Notes: a model not told the origin generated them from the sequence alone. Counted from the first letter of the stretch, positions 1 to 12,118 are shown. The stretch: 64,000 nt of DNA from Myotis daubentonii (GCF_963259705.1 NC_081844.1:35157341-35221340); one strand, 5' to 3'. Translations and numbers: made by a program.

Positions 1-27
1 AATACCACCAGCCTAAGGATGTAGAAG

Positions 28-110
28 GTGGGTGTGGGTTTTTTGTTGTTGTTTTTTGTGTTGTTGTTTTTGTGTGTGTGTGTGTGGCTTTTTTGCTTTT
101 CATTGTTACT
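28..110. repeat. T/G-rich simple repeat
   Basis: Runs of TTG and a GTGTGTGT stretch between 41 and 90. Confidence 0.7.
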
Positions 111-787
111 TTCAGACTTTCTCTCTTCTCCCTAAAACTCCCCAGCTTAGGGTCTCACATCACAAGACTGTACATTTCTCCTCGTTGCTAAGGGACATCA
201 GCTCCCCTCCCCCTCTCTGGGCTCACTGCTCTCAGTCTCCAGTTCCAAGTCCTCCTGTCCTCTCCTCTCCTCTCCTGGTTTTACCTCCACCCTGACACAC
301 TTGAAATGTGGCCCAAAACAAGATGGGCTCCAGATGCAAAATACACACTGGGTTTTGAAGGCTCAGCATGAGAATAAAAGATATAAATACCTCCATTATT
401 TTTTTATAATGATTACATATCAAAAAGATAATATTTTGGATATATTAGGTTAAATAAAATGTCTTACTGTCTTTAAATTAGTTTCATCTGTGCCTGTTTA
501 CCTTTTACACAGCTACTAGAACATCTAAAATTTCACGTGGGGTTCACATTACATTTCTATTGGCTTTGCCTAAAATGACCTAAAATCATCGGGACTCTTT
601 CTTAATCCTGATTTCAAAGTCCCATATTATAGGCACCTGTTCTGCTGCTCTTCCTCACGAACTCTGAATCAGATGCTGCCTGACCTCACCAGGACCTACA
701 AACCATGGGTCCTCCTGCCTTTCTTCCATCTCTCCCCCTCAAGTCCTTCCTTCCCTTTTTATCCCATGTGTATTCTTTTCTTAATCC

Positions 788-1010
788 TCACCCGAGGATA
801 TGTTTTTGTTTTTGTTTTTATTGATTTTTAGAGAGAGGAAGGGAGAGAGAGATTCCCCAGCTTGGAGTCTCACATCACAAGGCTGTACATTTCTGTGAAA
901 GAGAAACATCGATCAGTTGCCTCCCACATGTGCCTCAACCAGGGATTGAACCTGCAACCTTTGTTGTACCTGATGACGCTCCAACAACTGAGCAGCTTGT
1001 TCAGGGCCCG
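788..1010 (-). mobile_element. VES-type tRNA-derived SINE, carrying an internal insert
   Basis: Minus-strand SINE with the A-rich tail at the left, the GAGAGA-rich body and an RNA polymerase III box B-like region near its right end. Its body is interrupted at about 855-894 by a 40-bp segment that also occurs at 140-179. Confidence 0.75.
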
Positions 1011-1789
1011 ATATCCATTCTGTAATCTCTGTTATTCACTCCCTACACCCACCCTTCCCTCCCTTGTCCCTCTCTAGCTTCCTCATACCCCAGTGGCAAC
1101 ACTCTAACCTTGGTGAGATTTGATTCTGCCACCCTGCACTTCCATCGCATAGCTGGGCATAGCTGGAGAAGAGAAAACATGCTGCCATGCTGATTGGTCT
1201 GACTTGAGGCACCTGATCACTAAACCCAAGTGGGCCCAGTCGCCCGTCCAGCGGGCTTGCCACCCGTTTCTAGCCCATCCCCACGCTCAACTCCCGGATG
1301 CCTGTTCCTGCTTCACGTTCTGTTTCCCATTTGACTGAAAACACAGAAGCAATGAGGAAATCGCTTCCTTAAATTCCCACCACAATGGAACCATTGACCC
1401 GCGTCCAGGGCCCCACACTTTGCCTCCCCTTTCATCACTGTAGTCGCAGCGTTTGTGCTCTTGGCGAGCCAACACCCTGGACTGCACAACAGATTCCTTC
1501 TTCTCCTGCTTATTCAGGGACCTAACTCCAGCAATTCTGCTTTGTCAACGTTTCCCTCCACATGGTATTGCTCCATCAGCATAAGCCATACTGCTACTTC
1601 TTCCATCTTAGAAAAATAAAACAAAAAATCTCCCTTGACCTTCTTTCCCCCTCCACGTGTATCGCCTTGCGCAGAATTTCTCGAAAGAATTGCAAGTACC
1701 CACGGCCTCCAACTCCTCTCCTCACATTCTCTCCTGAACCCACTCCAATCAGCCTCCTCCCACCCAGCTTCACTGAAACTGCTCTTGCC

Positions 1790-2195
1790 AGGTGTGATGG
1801 GCTGACCTGTGTCCTCCCTCCCCCCAAATTCCTATGTTTAAGCCCGAATCCCCAGCCCCTCAGAATGGACTGTGCCTGGAGATGGGGCCTTTAAAGAGGT
1901 GATTAAGTGAAAATGACGGGGTGTCTAATTTGATGGGTATCCTTATAGGAAGAGAAAATTTGGACACACAGAGAGACAGCAGAGTCACATGTGCCCAGGA
2001 AAAAAGATCATGTGAGGACACAGCAAGAAGGCAGCCGTCTGCAAGCCAGGGAGAGAGGTCTCAGGAAAAACCAGCCCTGATGACACATTGTTGTTGGACT
2101 TCCAGCCTCTGGAACTGGGAGAAAATACATGTCTGTTGTTGAAGCCACACAGTCTGTGTGGTATTTTGTTACACAGCCTGAGCTGACTAATACAC
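1790..2195 (+). mobile_element. MLT1-type LTR (ERVL-MaLR fossil)
   Basis: Matches the MLT1A-like pattern: GTCCTCCCTCCCCCCAAATT near the start, GGACACAGCAAGAAGGCAGC in the middle and GAGCTGACTAATACACC at the end. Confidence 0.8.
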
Positions 2196-2924
2196 CAGGT
2201 CGCCACTGACCTCCAATGGCTCAGCCCAATGGCCAGTGCTCACTGCTCTTCCAACGTGACCTTTCAACAGCATTGGCATAGTTGGTCACCCCTTCCTCCT
2301 CAATACACTTCCAGGGCTCAGCCCTCTTCCTTGTTCTTTCACTGGTTGCTCCTTCTCATTCTCCTTTGCTGCTCCTCCTCACTCTCTACCCTCTCACACC
2401 TCTCAGCACGGCCTGAGCCAGGGCTCTTTCCTTGGGCCTCTCCTCGTTTTCACACACCTCACCGGCTTGCCAGCTCTAACCTAAAAGTGTACAACCAGAC
2501 TGAGTCACCTCTCACCTCCTCCACTTCCTCTGAGGCACCAGCATTTCTCACCTGGATTATCCCACTGAGACTTGACCCCAGGCACCCTCTACCAGTCCCC
2601 TGATTCTTTTCCCAACCTCATGACCAGGGGCCTTAAAATCAGAGTCTGCATTCCAGGCACAAGGGTCCCCTTCCTCTCTTTCAGGTCAAAACCTAATCCA
2701 CTGTACTCTGGCTTCTCTCCACCCAATCCGCGGCATGGCTTTGCTGGAAAATTGAACGTCCTGCTGCAGCCAGCGTAGCGTTTCTAACATGCAAATCAGA
2801 CCTTAACCTTTCACTTCTGTGAAACCATTTGCTGACTTCCCAGTGTCTCCAGATGCCCGACTCCTATAGATGGTACAGGAAACCTTTTCACGATTTGGCT
2901 TTAGCTTCATATAGTTAAGAGTGT

Positions 2925-3150
2925 TGCCCAGCTGGGTGTGGCTCAGCAGTTGAATGTTGACCTAGGGACCAAGAGATCACTGGTTTATTAATAATTTCCA
3001 GTCAGGGCACACGCCTGGGTGGCAGGCTTCAACTCTAGTAGGGGTCATGCAGGAGGCAGCTGATCCATGATTCTCTCTCATCATTGATGTTTCCATCTCT
3101 CTCCCCCACTCCCTTCCTTTCTGAAATCAATACAAAAATATTTAAAAAAG
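2925..3150 (+). mobile_element. VES-type SINE
   Basis: Diverged plus-strand copy with the tRNA-like head, the GGCAGCTGATCC and ATCATTGATGTTTCC segments, a pyrimidine-rich end and an A-rich tail. Confidence 0.75.
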
Positions 3151-3189
3151 AGCATGTGAGCTGTAGAGTCAGTGAATCTGATTCCAATC

Positions 3190-3536
3190 GCTAGAGATTG
3201 AATGTTCATGTCCCACCAAATTCTTATGTTGAAACCTAACAGCCAGTGTGATAGCATGAGGAGGTGGGGGCCTCTGTGGGGTGATTAGATCATGAGGGTG
3301 GAGCCCCCATGAATGGGATTAGTCCCTTTTATAAGAGACCCCAGAGAGCTCCCTCTCCCCTTCCACCACAAGAGCCCACAGTGAGAAGACAGCTTTTTAT
3401 GACGCGGGCTCTCACCAGACACCAAATCTTCTGGCACCCTGATCTTGGACTTCCCAGTCTCCAGAACTGTGAGAAGTCAACTTCTGTTGCTTGTCGGCCA
3501 CCCAGCCTACGGCATTGTGTTACAACAGCCTGAATG
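3190..3536 (+). mobile_element. MaLR-type LTR fossil
   Basis: Contains TCATGAGGGTGGAGCCCCCA, ACCCTGATCTTGGACTTCCC and CTCCAGAACTGTGAGAAG, typical of MLT1-like LTRs; the subfamily is not certain. Confidence 0.65.
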
Positions 3537-3561
3537 CACGGAGACACCAGTCCTTCCTAAC

Positions 3562-3735
3562 ACTGTGCTCTTGGGCAAGTTACCAGGTCTCTGTGCTGTG
3601 GTTCCTTCATATGTCACTTGGGTATAATAATGAGAGTCATCTCACTGGGTTGATGTGAGGATCCAATGAGCTCATACTCGTGAAATGCTTAGAGCAGGGC
3701 CTGGCCTGGCCGAGCTCGATGAGTGAGTGTTTATT
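3562..3735 (+). mobile_element. MIR SINE
   Basis: TTGGGCAAGTTACCAGG, GGGTTGATGTGAGGATCCAA and GAAATGCTTAGAGCAGGGCC follow the MIR core in order. Confidence 0.75.
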
Positions 3736-4072
3736 ACCTCCCACCACCACCCTCCCTCAGCCCGAGTGCTCCTTCCCTGGGCTTGGGAAACCCTTCCCTG
3801 CCCTTTCTTACAGGCACCCTGGGGCCTGCCCTCGGATAGTTTGCTCCCGCGTCTATCCCTGCAGGAGGCCTTCCTTCCTCCCCAGGGCAGACTGAGGGCT
3901 CCTTCTCCTCCCCTCTAACTGCACTTTGCTTGTCTTTCCTTCCGAGTGTTAATCAAATTATAATGCAATGTCTGCTCACATGTCTGTGTCTTCAGGGGAT
4001 TTGAAGCCCCTTGAGGGCAGGAACCGTGACCTTTACTCCTGCATTCACCAGCAGCACCCTGAAGCCCAGTAA

Positions 4073-4350
4073 TCTATATATATAAAAGCCTAAGCAACTG
4101 TTACAACCAGTCAACTGGACGACCAGTCGACCAGTTGCTATGACTATGCACTGACCACCAGGGGGCAGACGCTCAATGCAGGAGCTGCCCCCTGGTGGTC
4201 AGTACACTCCCACAGCCAACCTCCCATGGCGGGCCAACCTCCTACGGTGCCTCCTCCCAGCTGGCCGGCCCTGATGGGCCCCCATCGCCCCAATCGCCAG
4301 CTAGGCCAAGGGACCCCACCCGTGCATGAATTCGTGCACTGGGCCTCTAG
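4073..4350 (+). mobile_element. HeliBat-type non-autonomous Helitron
   Basis: Begins TCTATATATATAAAAGCC and ends GGGCCTCTAG with the 3' hairpin GTGCATGAATTCGTGCAC just before it. It sits precisely between host A and T, and joining the flanks restores an uninterrupted sequence without target duplication. These are the hallmarks of Helitrons and of the HeliBat family of vesper bats. Inside is an inverted repeat (4153-4168 and 4185-4200) matching the CTCF core. Confidence 0.9.
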
Positions 4351-4778
4351 TCTTTCAATAAATGAAGTCACAGATCGTTTGATTTGTCTTAAACTTATGT
4401 CTCTAAGCTTCCTTTATCCTGGCGAATAAGAATGTGTTCCGTCATTCCACAAGCAAAGGTGTCTCCATGTGGAGGACACAGTGCGAGGTGCTGGAAACAT
4501 GAAGATGAATCCAAGGCGTTTGGCCTCAAGGACTTAGAGTCCAGAGGAGACTCAGGTGCACAAGCTGTAGCCTAAGTGTGATTGGACAACTGACAAGGGC
4601 CAGGGAGGCAGGGCCAGAGGCCTGGGAAAGAGACAGAGAGGGGCCAGGGCTTCTAGACTCAAGGGACACTGGATAAACCTGGGAACGAGGTGAGAGCGGG
4701 GCCCACTGACCTGGAGACACAGAGCCAGAATGTGGAGGAGCTGCATAGCCAAGAGTGTGACCCCGAGTAGAACCAGAC

Positions 4779-4990
4779 CAGTGGTTCTCAACCTTCTGGC
4801 CCTTTAAACACAGTTCCTCATGTTGTGACCCAACCATAAAATTATTTTCGTTGCTACTCCATAACTGTAATGTTGCTACTATTATGAATCGTAATGTAAA
4901 TATCTGATATGCAGGATGGTCTTAGGCGACCCCTGTGGAAGGGTCGTTCGACGGCCAAAGGGGTCGCAACCCACAGGTTGAGAACCGCTG
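4779..4990 (+). mobile_element. SPIN-type non-autonomous hAT element
   Basis: Terminal inverted repeats CAGTGGTTCTCAACCTT and GGTTGAGAACCGCTG, with perfect 8-bp duplications AACCAGAC (4771-4778 and 4991-4998). Internal sequence (GGGTCGTTCGAC, CGATTCATAATAG on the reverse strand) matches the SPIN family as I know it. Confidence 0.88.
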
Positions 4991-5943
4991 AACCAGACGG
5001 GCTGCAACAATACTCGGGCAGTGAGGCTGTATGGGTTCCAAATCCTGCATGTCCTTCCCACTGGACCACCTGTAGGCCAGCTTTGTGTTTGGACCAACCT
5101 TGAGCTGCTGGGCAGCGGGGAGAGCAGGAGGAGAGAGGGGGACAGGCCAGCTAGAGTGATGGTGACAGGGCCTTGTCTTGTGCCTCCTGAGGCCCTCGAT
5201 GCCCACAGCCAGTGGGTAGCACCTGCTGGGTGCCTGAAAAGCACCTTTCTTATTGAAAGATGAAGAGGAAACAATGAAGGAAGGAATGAGCAAGGGAATG
5301 AAGGGCAGGAACCAGGGAGCAAGGTCCCTGGGTGGGGAGAAATGGGGGAAACAATGAAGAATGGCCATGGCCTGACTCATCACCCCTCCATTCAGGGTAT
5401 CTCCTGGGGCCCCCTTCCTACCCAGGGCCCTGCTGTCACTGCAAGTCCTCCTCTCAGCCCGCCCACCCCAGAGGGCACCAGGCCAGTAGCATTCCTCTCA
5501 GAGCCACCCTCACAGTCCCAACCCCTGGAGTAATGCCGCATAGAACATGGCACAGTAGCGACGGGGAGTTGGGTGGAGGAAGAAGGCAGAGGCTCCTGTT
5601 AGCACCAATGTGGGAAGGAGCTCTCGGGGTGTCTGGGCTCCGGTCACTCTTCCCTGTCCCCTCTGCAAGACACCAGGCTCCAGCCAGGGACCATGAAACC
5701 CATCCTCAGCCCTTCTGGTGGCAAACCTCAGGAAAGCCTCCGGGAGCCAACTGCTCCGATGGGGGGGGGGGGGGGTGGGAGTCGCCAGCCTCATGCACAC
5801 CACAGAGCCGGGAGCCCTCAGGACCCAGGCTATCCCTTAAAGGTTCTACTGTTTCAGAACTTGGACTGAAAGAACTTGCTCCGTTTCCTTGAGTATCTAT
5901 CTAGGCTTCATGAGGAAGCTCATTAACTGAAACGGTGCTTTCT

Positions 5944-6145
5944 TTAAAAAAAAAAATAAGTTTTTATTGATTTTTAGAGAGAAAGGGAGAGGGAGAGAAA
6001 CATCGATTGGCTGCCTCCTGCACACCCCCCAACCGGGGATTGAACCTGCAGCCTGGGCATGTGCGCTGACCCGGAATCACCCAGTGACCCTTGGGTGCAC
6101 GGGACGACACTCAGCCAACTGAGCACACTGGCCAGGGCAGAAGCA
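5944..6145 (-). mobile_element. VES-type SINE with target-site duplication
   Basis: Minus-strand copy with the T-rich left end and the box-B-like GGGGATTGAACC segment. GTGCTTTCT flanks it on both sides (5935-5943 and 6146-6154). Confidence 0.8.
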
Positions 6146-6160
6146 GTGCTTTCTCTAGTA

Positions 6161-6382
6161 CAGTGGTTCTCAACCTTGGCTGCACATCAGAATCACCCGG
6201 GAATCTTCTTAAAATCCTGATTTCTGGGCCTCATCCTCTGGAAATTCTGTTTCTTTGTTACTAATGTTGTGGCCTCACCCCATAACAAAGAAACAGAATT
6301 TCTGGAGGATGAGGCCCAGAAATCAGGATTTTAAAAAGATTCCCAGGTGATTCTAACGTGCAGCCCAGGTTGAGAACCACTG
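6161..6382 (+). mobile_element. MER5-like hAT element forming a near-perfect foldback
   Basis: Ends CAGTGGTTCTCAACCTTGG and GGTTGAGAACCACTG. Two arms of about 100 bp are inverted copies with roughly seven differences, joined by a short loop near 6262-6280. Flanks CTCTAGTA and CTCTCGCA are a decayed duplication. Confidence 0.82.
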
Positions 6383-6594
6383 CTCTCGCAGAAGGTTAGA
6401 GCCAGCTTTAAAATGCTATCCAGGCCGGGGCCCTGGGAAGCGGCGTGGGTATTTCCCGGGAAATCCTGGGTGGCAGCTGCTCCTGACTCTCCCCCTCGTC
6501 TCTCCCTCTCCTTTCTCCCCGTGTCCCCAAGATTGGCAGGGACCCCGCAAAGGTCAGGGAGGTGAAACACATGTGTTTTGAGGGTCACCTGTGT

Positions 6595-6705
6595 GTGAGG
6601 CGCTTTACGTGGCTTATGTCACCCCGTTTCCCCGCTGCTCCTGTGAAGTGGGTAACATTATTCCCATTTTGCAGATGGGGACACTGAGTGTTAGAGGGTC
6701 AGAGA
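6595..6705 (-). mobile_element. MIR SINE fragment
   Basis: TATTCCCATTTTGCAGATGG and ACACTGAGTG are the antisense MIR core. Confidence 0.6.
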
Positions 6706-9075
6706 AGCAGGTGGCCCCCTCAAACTAGGAAACTACAGGATTTAGTAAAGAGAGTGGTCAGGGTGTAAGAAGCCCACAGGGTTAAAGTGGTGTCTTTGGG
6801 CTGTAACCACCGCCAGCCCCAGGGTCAAGGAGGGGCCCAGGGTCAGAGAAAGCCAGTGAGGAGAGGGTAGCTCACAAGGAGCTATGACCTTGAGGGGAAG
6901 GACACAGCAGCCTGAGGTGACTCCATAGAGCAGGAGCTGGGCAAGTAGATACCCCAACCTCCCTTTCTTCTGTCCTCCCATCTCCTTTCAGGGAGCTCCC
7001 CAATAGCCAACCCCAGCCAGGCAGAGAGTGGGCCAAATGGTGGTGAGTAGGAAGGAGGGGCAAGCAGAATACACCTGCCCCAAGCCCAAGGCCCACAGCC
7101 ACTCGGTCTATGGATTCAGCCCAGACCTGCCAAACTTCAAAGTCCGGGCTCCTGCCCCCTCCCGGCTGCTCCCCACCTTGTGGTAGGACGGTCCTCTGGG
7201 CAGAGAGACCCGGGACCCACCCCCAGTGACCACATGTGCATCCAGACGTGCTCCGCCCTCTGCTCTGGTTTCGCAGGGACAGAACCTGGGCGCACCTTGG
7301 AGCTGCACGAGTTAATTCCCTGCTCATCTCCTGCTTCAGCGCCCAGTTCTCCAACCTGTAGAGGCGGGGACCCTCCGCGAGGCCCCAGGCAGACCCTCCC
7401 AGGAAGCCCACCCCTCCCCTTGGGCAGCTGCCCAGCAGCCCTCGTCTGCGCCAGAGGAACTGGGGAGATTTGATTGATGAGAAAGTAGAAGTGGGGGTCC
7501 CCCTGGGAGAATAATTTCACTTTATGGGGAAGGAACACCGGAACGGGGAGCTCGGGCCCTAAACTCAGCAAGCGGGCGTCCAGGCGCAGCCAGGAGCATG
7601 TGTAACTCATTACCGCCGCGAGCCTCCACCTGTGGCCAGTGGAGGATGCTGAGTGTGGTGGAGGGTCTGAGGCTGCGGGGTGAGCTGACGGCAATATTTT
7701 TCTGACACTGACACCTCTCTCTGACCCTCAGAAAGGGCCGGACCCAGCCAAACACCACCCCGCCCAGGCCTCCTCCTCGTCCGCCTCCTGGCGCCAGACT
7801 AGAGAGGCTTGCGGCTATACAGGCAGCAGCAAAGAAAGGACCGGGGAAGGTGAGAGGGGACGGAGGGGAAGGGGGAGAGGAGAGAGGAAGGGGGTGGGGG
7901 GAGCAGGCCCAGCAGGTCCCTGTTGGGTTTCTGTTCAAAGGGCGGGGTACATGGCATCGAGGCCAGAGGAGGCCTGGCTGAAGGACCTCGGAGGCCTAAA
8001 GCTGCAGTTACTCCTTCTGCGTTAGTCCAGCAAAGCAGGTGCAACCAATGCCTTGCAGGTGGAGACATGGAGGTGAGGAGGTCCCGCCCTCGGGGCCGTC
8101 CCAGCACCAGGGGGCTCCACGGGGGATGCTGAAAGCTCAGACACAGGGGGGAGGCAGGTCCTGAGAGGTGCCCCCAGCAAGGGGTGCAGAGAAGGGGTGT
8201 GGGAGGGAGCCTTGGGGGACACAGGAGTGGGGCAAGGCTTCTCGTGGAGCGGGCAGAGGAACCCAGGCACTGAGCAGTCCTCACCTTCCCTGCTCGCCTG
8301 GGAAGTAGGAAGGGGATGGATAAAGGCAGGCTGGGAGGGGACAGGCAGGGTGGGAGGGGAAAAGGAAGGAGAGCAGAGGAGAGGAGGGGAAGCTGCCAGC
8401 GCGTGACCTGTGAAGTAACGCGTTTGCCCCTGACCTCTTGAAAGTCCCACCTGCATTGAAATCCAAGTCATACCCTATATCTGGGCTGCATGTTTGCAAC
8501 CGTGTTCCCCAGATCCCAGAGTCCCCAGGGCCAAGAGGAGGCACCTCCTCTCTTCCCCACGTCCCTTCCTCCAAGGGAAGAATCTGGAAAGGACGTGGAC
8601 CCCTGTGAGGCCCACCAGACGGTACTGTTTTAATTCACTCAAGGCCCACGAGTGGCTGGGCTGTCCCTCCCTGTCCCCCCTCTGCCCTCTGTCTTCTTTC
8701 CCATCAACTTACACCCCCCTTCCCACCAGCCCCACCCTTCTCTTCCCTCTCCGGTTACACTCTCCAGCGAGGAGGATAAAAAAAAAAGCAAAGTCCTGGG
8801 GAGACAGATCAAATCTGGCTGGAATTTCCCCAAGTCAGAGCCCATCATTTTCCTCCTATAAACAAAAGGGAAGGGGGTGGGGAGAGGAAAGGAACACACA
8901 AGCTTTTAGGTAGCTGGCTGCATCTCAACACTCTAGTCTTTTGGGGTTCCTTGTGCCCCCCCCCCACACACACACCTGGCATCCAGGAATGAAGAGCGGG
9001 GAAGACCCAGATGATTTGGAATTCAGATTTAGAAAGCATTTGTTTGGCTACCTTTAACTTTCAAGGACCCCGTTT

Positions 9076-9101
9076 TGGTTCATTCATTCATTCATTCATT
9101 C
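9076..9101. repeat. ATTC microsatellite
   Basis: About six ATTC units, followed by a sequence like a dispersed old mammalian repeat. Confidence 0.75.
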
Positions 9102-9246
9102 AACAAATACTTAGTGAGCACTTACTATGTGCCAGGCTGGGAGGCATCAGTGAACAAAACAGAGATGCCGCCCTTGTCCAGTCTGTTCTTACCATGAGAA
9201 ACAGACAGTGAATGATAAACACAATCAATAAAAAAATGACAATGTA

Positions 9247-9482
9247 GCCCTCGCCCGTTTGGCTCAGTGTATAGAGCATCAGACTGCAGAGTGAAGGGTC
9301 CCAGGTTCAATTCTGGTTAAGGGTAGCTGGCTTGCAGGCTTGATCCCAGGTTGCAGGCTTGATCCCCAGTTGGGGGCATGCAGGAGGCAGCCAATCAATG
9401 ATTCTCCCTCATCATTGATGTTCCTCTCTTTCCCTCTCCCTTCCTCTTTGAAATAAATAAAATATATATATTTAAAAAAAAG
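9247..9482 (+). mobile_element. VES-type SINE with perfect 14-bp duplication
   Basis: Full plus-strand copy flanked by AAAATGACAATGTA at 9233-9246 and 9483-9496, the signature of L1-type target-primed insertion. It has a small internal duplication of the GCAGGCTTGATCCC segment. Confidence 0.9.
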
Positions 9483-11094
9483 AAAATGACAATGTAATTT
9501 TAGAAGGACATAAGACTATGTGAAAAAGGGGTCAAGAGTGCAGGGGAGGCAGGAAGGCCTACTGGGGAAGGTGAGATTTGAGCAAAGACTGGAAGGAGGT
9601 GAGGGGGTGAGTTGAGTTGGTTGGGGGAGCAACCTTCTGGGGAGCAGAGGCCCCTGCTGAGCATGCCAGCAGGTTCAACATGAAAGTCGGCTTCCTCGGC
9701 CAGGTCAGCGCCTGGGTTTTTACTCCCATTGAGGCGGGAGCTTTTGCCTGGTTTTGCTCAGGGTAGTGTCATGTCCCAGCTTAGGTTTTAAAAGGGCCAC
9801 ACCCTACATGCAATGACCAAACCTCCTCTATACACAGAGTGTTAGAGCTAGACAGCACCTCAGAGACACCCCAATGCTCCCACTTGGCAGATGGAGACAC
9901 TGTGGCCCAGAGATGGGTTGTACCTTGGTCAGGTCACATGCTTTGGGAGAGGTGAGTCAATCTCGATCCCACATCTTCCAACCTCTCCTGTCCATATATT
10001 GTGGGGTGCTGGGCCTCACGTTACCCCGGAGGAGACCTGCTCTGATCAGATCTCCCCATGGCTGGGGGGATTACGGGGTGGGGGTGGGGGCTAGAATGCA
10101 CAGTGGCTAGGGTTACTGTTATTTTTCAATCATCTGGTCCCATAATCTTTGTGTTTTAATTCGGAGTTCAGAAAAATGGAGAGTAAGATAAGGTACGAGG
10201 AAAAGAATATGATGGCCCAGTGGCACTTCCAACCCCAGGCCTCTTCTCACCCTGGGGTCTCCCACCCTGTCCTTCCCACACTGGCACCCAGGCTGGGCCC
10301 GGTGGTCCTTCACTCACCACCACTGTGCTGGACCCCAGGTCTCTTGCTCAACCAGGCCTCCCTACTGATGGGCCGTGGGAAGAGGGCTGGAGCAGGGATA
10401 CGAAAACCAGCTTGGCCTTTGCCGAGGTGCTGGTGGGGACATGCCGAGCCTGGCCAGTGACCGAGTGGCCCAGGGTCCTTCCTCTCTTCCCGGGTGGCAT
10501 TGACCTGAGGAAACACTGGCCTGGCTTAGTGCAGCGCAGCCAGTCATACTTTCCCCACCTGCCTCTTTTCTTAGAAAGTTGTGTTCAGTCTTTAAGGCCT
10601 ATTCCCGAAGGGCTTCTCCCTGCTTGACTTCAACAATCGCATGTATTTTTGCCTGCTTTATATGTGGGGTAATCATCCACATGCCAGTCTCTTCCACTGG
10701 GATCATAAGCGCTCTGAGGGCAAGGATGGTTTAATTTCTCATGGGAGCGTGCCTGGCACCTAACCAACAGCTTGACACATTGTGGGTTCTCAAAATATGC
10801 TGGTTGACTGGGATCCAGAGGAAGGGATGTAACGGTGGGCAGTTTACGAGGGCAGCATGAGGGGGTGTAGTGGTCACAAGCCCAAATGTGCCTTGTCTTC
10901 TCTCCCCTGAGACTGCCCTCAATCGCTGCCTTTCTAAGCCACTCGGCGTCCCTTCCTGCACTTAGTACCTTTGGGGAGAATAAACAGGCTTGGAGCATGA
11001 AGGAGAGTCATTTCTATTTTGAGTGATTTCACAACAGAGGCGGCTAGCAGAGTGGAGCACAATGAACACGTGCTTGAAAAAAGGCCCGCATGAC

Positions 11095-11556
11095 GACGGT
11101 TAATTTTGTGTTAACCTGATTGTGCCGTGACAGTGCCCAGGGTAAACATCATTTCTGGGTGTGTCTTGGAAGGTGTTTCTGGATGCGATTAGCTTGTGAA
11201 TTGGCGGGCTCAGTGAAGCAGATTGCTCTCCCTAATGTAGGTGGGCCTCATCCAATCAGTCGAGGACCTGAGTTAGAACAGAGGGTGGAGGTATTTGCTT
11301 TTTTTTTTTTCCTGCCTGACTGCTTGAGTTGGGACATCTCACCCCATGTTCTCTAGCCCTCAAACTGCTATTTATACCACTGACTCCTCTGGTTCTCAGG
11401 CCTTCTGACTTGGACTGAATTACACCCCAGCTCTCCTGAGTCTCCAGCTTATAGATGGCAGACGGTGGGACTTCTCAGCCTCCATAGCCACGTGAGTCAC
11501 TTCCTCACATTATATCACACCAGTTCTGTTTGTCTAGAGAACCTGACTAATACAGA
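11095..11556 (+). mobile_element. MLT2-like LTR (ERVL fossil)
   Basis: GGTTAATTTTGTGTTAACC at the left, TGGGCCTCATCCAATCAGTC in the middle and GAGAACCTGACTAATACAG at the right match the ERVL MLT2 pattern. A fragment of the same kind is at about 31390-31560. Confidence 0.65.
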
Positions 11557-11869
11557 CTATCTCTAGTTCACTGACCATAAGTCTTTACAAGACTCTTCTG
11601 TGAGCTTCATTCTATTCCTCTTTGACGTGGGACGACACTCTCTACTCAATGCAAAGAGAAGTGTGTGCATTCATGCAGCAATTTTTTCAAAGCACCTACT
11701 AAGTATTGAGCTCTGTGCTGGATACCCAGGAGGCAGGCTTTTGGAAATGGATTGTTGGCTCCTAACCTGAGCGGGCCCAGGCTAATTGTTTCAGGTGTCT
11801 TTGTCTGACCCCAGTCTCACTCACTCAGAGGAGAGAGGCGAAAGGAGTCAGGAGACCTCTATGACTGGT

Positions 11870-12005
11870 GAGCTGAATTATCCCTCATGCTTTTCTCAGC
11901 CTCCATAAGCTCATCTGTAAAACAGCTCCTCATCTTGCTGATCACAAAGAGTTGTTGAGATGTATGAATGAGAAGACACTTGGAAACGACCCTTCAAAGC
12001 ATGAA
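11870..12005 (+). mobile_element. MIR SINE fragment beside the SCARA5 exon
   Basis: CTCAGCCTCCATAAGCTCAT and TAAAACAG followed by AGTTGTTGAGATG resemble the MIR core; it ends about 110 bp from the exon. Confidence 0.5.
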
Positions 12006-12118
12006 GTTCAACATAGGCAGTATGAGCAGGAGGTCACCCGCACCCTGGGGCAATGCCAAGGTTGGGGGTGGGGCTCAGGGCAGATCTCTCACCCCGAGAC
12101 CGAGCCGTAGGCACTCAC

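Larger units (their letters stand above)
1..12118. other. SCARA5 intron (after first coding exon); no gene seen
   Basis: No exon of SCARA5 or another gene is recognised here on either strand. The content is LTR fossils (1790-2195, 3190-3536, 11095-11556), VES SINEs, one Helitron, a SPIN-type hAT element, a MER5-like foldback, MIR fragments and unique DNA. Several frames of up to about 186 codons exist (for example at 5332-5892 and 7137-7694), but they are proline/serine-rich readings of GC-rich DNA without splice or homology support. Confidence 0.7.

Noticed and set aside
4153..4200. Terminator-like or CRISPR-like inverted repeat
   Set aside because: The sequence is eukaryotic and the repeat lies inside a Helitron; there is no array of spaced repeats.
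5332..5892. 186-codon frame
   Set aside because: Proline/serine-rich, ends beyond a poly-G run that codes for glycines, and has overlapping frames on both strands.
7137..7694. 185-codon minus frame and its neighbours at 6872-7411 and 7799-8284
   Set aside because: Overlapping frames on both strands in GC-rich intron DNA, no splice signals or homology that I can see.
9247..9320. tRNA gene-like sequence
   Set aside because: It has box A and box B-like segments but is the head of a SINE with an A-rich tail and duplications, not a functional tRNA gene. All sixteen SINE heads were treated in the same way.
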